From JAHFOW01 sp964370795 (GTDB lineage Bacteria > Planctomycetota > Brocadiia > Brocadiales > Brocadiaceae): a stretch of DNA of 7,947 nt. Where the stretch lies: assembly GCA_964370795.1 (NCBI GenBank), contig CAYJME010000161.1, forward strand, positions 1 through 7,947, written 5' to 3'. Positions within the stretch are counted from its first letter, which is position 1. Every line of letters begins with the position of its first letter. Shown piece after piece: positions 5,903-7,947 of the stretch. The notes below the pieces were generated by a model, which was not told the DNA's origin, searched no databases, and worked only from the letters and a program-made list of their open reading frames with translations. A program made the position numbers and the translations under genes.

Positions 5903-6379
5903 TTATTTACTTCCCAGAATAGTTTCTAATTTTTTCAAAAAATCCTGTTCCAGTGACCCATCTGATTCAACACGGTTCCATCGGTAAGCAGCGCTTCCAC
6001 CCGGGGGTTTATCTTCCATCTGTGCATTTATGGAAACGTATGTTTTGCCTCCTTCCCCAGCAACCCTGACATGGAAACGGTATCGTTCCTGCCAGGTACC
6101 TTCCAGGAGTAATCCGCTCGTTTTTGTTGTTGATCGTCCCACGACCCAGTTCGTTCTCAAAAGACCTTTTTCTTTATCCCTGACATCAAGCGGAATCCCC
6201 TCTGCCGCCTGAATAACTGCATCCCATACGGTATTTACATCCTTATCAAAATAACGGGAAACGCCCGTCATACTCCTGCGCCCGGAACCCGTCGTGGCGC
6301 ATCCAGTCATCACCGTTGTAAAAAATACCGTGATTAATAAAATGGCACATCCGTAAATTAATAGTTGACTTTTTTTCAT
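5903..6379 (-). CDS. Lipoprotein of unknown function upstream of the ApbE fusion
   Basis: 158 residues from the ATG at 6379. The start was chosen because MKKSQLLIYGCAILLITVFF is an ordinary lipoprotein signal ending in VMTGC, with Cys27 as the lipidated residue; the longer frame to 6421 adds 14 residues before the positively charged n-region and overlaps a possible promoter. No good Shine-Dalgarno precedes either start. The mature part (about 132 residues) begins with a Gly/Ser/Thr linker, then GVSRYFDKDVNTVWDAVIQAAEGIP and a strand-rich segment with GLLRTNWVVGRST and RYRFHVRVAGE. The pattern, an amphipathic helix with VWDAV followed by strands and a 'G-L-(I/R)-T-x-W' step, resembles helix-grip lipoprotein domains such as those of BamC, but I cannot assign a family. 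It stops 2 nt before the ApbE fusion starts, so it is cotranscribed and may present or receive the flavin protein at the outer membrane. Confidence 0.78.
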   Translation of the reverse strand: MKKSQLLIYGCAILLITVFFTTVMTGCATTGSGRRSMTGVSRYFDKDVNTVWDAVIQAAEGIPLDVRDKEKGLLRTNWVVGRSTTKTSGLLLEGTWQERYRFHVRVAGEGGKTYVSINAQMEDKPPGGSAAYRWNRVESDGSLEQDFLKKLETILGSK

Positions 6380-6398
6380 AGTATTTATAATGGTAAAA

Positions 6399-6427
6399 AT
6401 AGTATCAGAAAAAATCTGCATTTACAA
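6399..6427 (-). promoter_or_regulatory. Weak candidate promoter for the lipoprotein-apbE operon
   Basis: On the minus strand TTGTAA (6427-6422), a 17-nt spacer and TACTAT (6404-6399), each 4 of 6 to consensus. Transcription would start about 13 nt before the ATG at 6379, giving a very short leader, consistent with the missing Shine-Dalgarno. Confidence 0.25.
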
Positions 6428-6530
6428 ACACTTTGTTAAACACCTTGAAATCCATTAAATTTATAATAAATAAAGCTTATAGGAACCTTCTCGAATGCAT
6501 CAATTCTTCATGCCCAATTACGTACTTTTG

Positions 6531-6552
6531 AAAAAATACTGAGTATCACTCA
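6531..6552 (-). terminator. Possible weak intrinsic terminator after DUF2325 gene
   Basis: On the minus strand TGAGT (6552-6548), loop GAT, ACTCA (6544-6540), then GTA and six T (6536-6531). It starts 36 nt past the DUF2325 stop and precedes the next gene of the same strand. The stem is only 5 bp and AT-rich, so it would be inefficient. Confidence 0.28.
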
Positions 6553-6588
6553 TTAACAAACGTCTCTCATATTGCATACATATTTTCA

Positions 6589-6906
6589 TTAATTTAAAGG
6601 AAGTTGTAATCCTACTTTCTTAAACTGTTTCTGGCCTTCTTTTAGTTTTTGATGTATTGATGCCCATGACCTTTTTGCATACACGATGGGTATTCCCTTG
6701 TTTTCAGCCATACCCTTTATCTTATGCGCAAGGTTGTGATTCACGAAGTCATAGAGCAGGATAATAAAATCCATTGTTTCAGGAATACCGTCCCGAATCT
6801 TCTGACCGCTGCGACCGGTCAAATGACGGACTTCATTCACCCCAATTTTGTCAAGTTCTTTTGGAATACTTCCCAAATGGTCGCCACCAACAATAAGTGC
6901 AGACAT
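6589..6906 (-). CDS. DUF2325-family small protein
   Basis: 105 residues, typical for stand-alone DUF2325 proteins, which have no established function. Family features seen: MSALIVGGDHLGSIPKEL (1-18) with the GGDH turn, a following GR (31-32), DFIILLYDFVNHNLAHKIKG (46-65) with Asp46, Asp53 and the VNHN motif, and GIPIVYAKRSWASIHQKL (71-88) with ArgSerTrp. The alternating strand/helix pattern suggests a small Rossmann-like fold; it is probably cytoplasmic. The start at 6906 is chosen over the open frame reaching 7005 because GGAGGAG lies directly upstream and because the extra 33 codons run through a REP-like hairpin. A strong promoter with a Fur-box-like palindrome lies about 180 nt upstream, so iron-responsive control is plausible. 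The conserved His/Asp residues could bind metal, which is inference only. Confidence 0.87.
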   Translation of the reverse strand: MSALIVGGDHLGSIPKELDKIGVNEVRHLTGRSGQKIRDGIPETMDFIILLYDFVNHNLAHKIKGMAENKGIPIVYAKRSWASIHQKLKEGQKQFKKVGLQLPLN

Positions 6907-6910
6907 TTCA

Positions 6911-6917
6911 CTCCTCC
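6911..6917 (-). promoter_or_regulatory. Ribosome binding site fixing the DUF2325 start
   Basis: GGAGGAG on the minus strand, 4 nt before ATG 6906 (6 nt counted from GGAGG). It decides for the 105-residue form. Confidence 0.8.
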
Positions 6918-6969
6918 ATATAAATAACCAGTAAAACAAATTCGGTTGCCGACCGCAACGAGTTTTTAT

Positions 6970-6993
6970 GTAGAGCGAAGTGCCACTTCGCTC
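6970..6993 (+). repeat. REP-like hairpin with 5' GTAG (type A)
   Basis: GTAG (6970-6973) overlaps the stem GAGCGAAGT (6973-6981), loop GCC, ACTTCGCTC (6985-6993). The same foot and stem core (GTAGAGCGAAG) occur in opposite orientation at 7649-7671, so this is a repeated family in the window. It lies in the leader of the DUF2325 transcript. Confidence 0.75.
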
Positions 6994-7067
6994 ATGACGA
7001 AGCATTAGCCTTGCTACCCCTATCGCCCAAAAATAGCAAACCTATGCATTTGAAATTACCCAATACA

Positions 7068-7087
7068 GATACTGAGACTCAGTCTCA
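7068..7087. promoter_or_regulatory. Fur-box-like operator
   Basis: GATACTGAGACTCAGTCTC (7068-7086) agrees with the classical E. coli Fur consensus GATAATGATAATCATTATC at 14 of 19 positions. It contains a perfect 7-1-7 palindrome, TGAGACTCAGTCTCA (7073-7087), overlapped by a 6-1-6 palindrome, ACTGAGACTCAGT (7071-7083), the overlapping-repeat layout usual for Fur sites. It covers the predicted transcription start of the minus-strand promoter next to it, where a bound repressor would block initiation. Another metalloregulator or dimeric repressor is possible. Confidence 0.55.
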
Positions 7088-7089
7088 TA

Positions 7090-7117
7090 ATTTTAAATAA
7101 AAAAACTAATATGTCAA
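7090..7117 (-). promoter_or_regulatory. Strong sigma70-type promoter for the DUF2325 gene
   Basis: On the minus strand TTGACA (7117-7112, exact consensus), a 16-nt spacer and TAAAAT (7095-7090, 5 of 6). Transcription should begin near 7083, inside the Fur-like palindrome, and give a leader of about 175 nt before the ATG at 6906. No intact gene other than DUF2325 lies in reach on this strand. Confidence 0.6.
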
Positions 7118-7244
7118 CAAAATAATATCTATCATTGTAAAAATTGTAAATACTTTAACGGTTTGGGTTTTTAGCTAAATTCTGCAATCGGCCATGAATG
7201 AACTCAGGAAAAAAGAAAAATAATGTATTTACATGTCATCCGCA

Positions 7245-7267
7245 AGCCAACAGGAGTTGGCTCCTAC
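7245..7267 (-). repeat. REP-like hairpin with 5' GTAG (type B)
   Basis: On the minus strand GTAG (7267-7264), one G, stem AGCCAAC (7262-7256), loop TCCT, GTTGGCT (7251-7245). The foot is that of the other REP-like hairpins but the stem is unrelated to type A. Confidence 0.65.
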
Positions 7268-7289
7268 CACATCAATATTCCTATACCTT

Positions 7290-7322
7290 GCAGGAGGGCG
7301 AAGCGGGGCTTCGCCCTCCTGC
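7290..7322. repeat. Perfect GC-rich palindrome, 15-bp stem
   Basis: GCAGGAGGGCGAAGC (7290-7304) pairs perfectly with 7308-7322 around a GGG loop. It lies 22 nt from the type B hairpin, so the two form a hairpin pair, as often seen for REP elements. It lacks GTAG at the foot (GCAG instead) and has no T-run, so it is not a typical terminator. Confidence 0.8.
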
Positions 7323-7382
7323 TTTACAACTATACTCACGAGCCAATTATTTGATTCATCGTCATTGAGAAACCGGTAGTTA

Positions 7383-7667
7383 TTACGGCGCTTTCGCCTG
7401 TGCACAATTTGTAGAGGAAGAGTATCCATAGGCGTATGGCTGCGCATACGAACGTGTGTATGCCCTTGTCCGATATGAATACATATTTCTGAAGTCCCTG
7501 TACGTTGTCTTATTTAGACCTGCGGTAACCCTGAGTGCCCCTGCATTGACAGATGCACAATCGCCATTCTTCCTCTCTAGCAGGAAGCCCGTCTCATTGG
7601 CGCTGTTATCCTTCCATGAGGCGTCTATATATTTAGATGTATGTGAATAGCGAAGAACCTCTTCGCT
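7383..7667 (-). pseudogene. Remnant of a fibronectin type III domain gene
   Basis: A minus-strand open frame of 94 codons between TAG (7670-7668) and TAA (7385-7383), without any ATG, GTG or TTG start before the conserved part. Its translation carries a recognisable fn3 domain: IDASWKDNSANETGF (residues 15-28 of the frame; Trp18 at 7616-7614), LLERKNGD, NKTTYRDF (52-59) and MYSYRTRAYT (62-71), corresponding to the LSWtDNSxNEtGfxiER...nvTsYxD...YyYRVrAy pattern of bacterial extracellular fn3 repeats. The start side is lost where the REP-like hairpin 7649-7671 abuts it, and the stop follows shortly after the last strand. Such domains are parts of secreted or cell-surface modular proteins; the rest of the protein is not in the window. 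Function is presumably gone, although the frame itself is uninterrupted. Confidence 0.6.
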
Positions 7668-7671
7668 CTAC
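7649..7671 (-). repeat. REP-like hairpin with 5' GTAG (type A, inverse copy)
   Basis: On the minus strand GTAG (7671-7668), stem AGCGAAGA (7667-7660 read as complement), loop of 3 nt, TCTTCGCT. It shares GTAGAGCGAAG with the copy at 6970-6993, in opposite orientation; the loop-side bases differ but compensate so that pairing is kept. Its GTAG supplies the stop codon that closes the fn3 remnant. Confidence 0.75.
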
Positions 7672-7947
7672 ATTTGGAGAAGTACCACTTTGCCTTACAT
7701 CCTGCTGGTTTGCAGGCTGAACCGAAATGTTCTTACTCACACTACCTGATTGAATCAGAGAGCAGATCACATCCAATGAGGCCATGTTTTCCGTATCATA
7801 TAAACAATTCAACACTCCTCCATACCCCTCTGCCTCTTTTTGCCAAGTCAAAACGCTCATTTCCATTGTCTACGCCGTTTCTACACTTTCTGTCTTTCCT
7901 GCCTTCCTCACGTTTATACGCCTTCATATTGATTATTTAAGGTATAG
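7672..7947. other. Window end, no gene recognised
   Basis: About 275 nt with open frames on both strands but no recognisable protein motif. The plus-strand frame is Ser/Pro/Leu-rich without a ribosome site. On the minus strand GGAGGAG (7821-7815) precedes a TTG at 7812 that opens a 59-codon frame running into the REP-like hairpin, which may be chance or the stump of a disrupted small gene. Confidence 0.4.

Noticed and set aside
6380..6421. Longer start of the lipoprotein gene at 6421
   Set aside because: It would put 14 residues ahead of a standard MKK signal peptide and overlaps a possible promoter.
6943..6960. Hairpin GTTGC/GCAAC in the DUF2325 leader as a riboswitch or attenuator
   Set aside because: Only 5 bp with a 5-nt loop, and no recognisable riboswitch core around it.
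6907..7005. Extension of the DUF2325 frame by 33 codons to an ATG at 7005
   Set aside because: The extra codons translate through a REP-like hairpin and have no ribosome site, whereas GGAGGAG precedes ATG 6906 and the family begins at MSxLIVGGDH.
7229..7447. Minus-strand frame of 72 codons
   Set aside because: It overlaps the fn3 remnant in another frame and then runs through two hairpins; composition is not protein-like.
7456..7650. Plus-strand frame of 64 codons
   Set aside because: Antisense shadow of the fn3 remnant, whose domain pattern is clear on the other strand.
7633..7866. Minus-strand frame of 77 codons (or 59 from TTG 7812 behind GGAGGAG)
   Set aside because: No recognisable motif, and its C-terminal end is encoded by the REP-like hairpin. 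The ribosome-site-like run is the only support; it might be the stump of a disrupted gene.

Overview
The window reads as chromosomal DNA of a Gram-negative-type bacterium of medium GC. The evidence is a lipoprotein with a lipobox, a Sec-exported flavin transferase, clear Shine-Dalgarno sites, and many small intergenic palindromes. The gene set (orphan hxlB, an ApbE fused to its own FMN-carrier domain, a prenol-kinase-like fusion) together with GTAG-headed palindromes reminds me of anammox-type Planctomycetota (Brocadiales). That is an impression from memory, not a demonstrated assignment.

Layout: (1) 159-2365, minus strand, transcribed right to left: YggT-family membrane protein, then a HAD-phosphatase/SEC59-type kinase fusion 1 nt after it, then ruvX after a 238-nt gap full of palindromes. 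(2) 2366-2677 is a divergent promoter region. (3) 2678-3256, plus strand: stand-alone 6-phospho-3-hexuloisomerase (hxlB) with a TTG start. (4) 3257-3382: convergent intergenic region made largely of a 9-bp tandem repeat. (5) 3383-6379, minus strand: lipoprotein, then FMN-binding/ApbE fusion 2 nt later, then (after a ~310-bp nested inverted-repeat element) a four-TM membrane protein. (6) 6589-6906, minus strand: DUF2325 protein, preceded by a strong sigma70-type promoter that abuts a Fur-box-like palindrome. (7) 7118-7947: no intact gene; it holds two or three REP-like hairpins and the remnant of a fibronectin type III domain gene cut off at one of those hairpins.

Functional themes: extracytoplasmic flavinylation (lipoprotein plus self-substrate ApbE, perhaps with the four-TM protein), isoprenoid-alcohol phosphate metabolism (HAD-SEC59 fusion), formaldehyde/pentose-phosphate sugar chemistry (hxlB), and a probably iron-regulated small protein of unknown function (DUF2325). 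Repeats are unusually dense: at least five GTAG-headed hairpins with different stems, one three-way palindrome, one nested MITE-like element and one 9-bp tandem array. No transposase or REP-associated transposase is in the window. The most notable signals are the Fur-like box and promoter, the HAD-SEC59 fusion, the FMN-binding/ApbE fusion, the fn3 remnant, and the set of GTAG hairpins.
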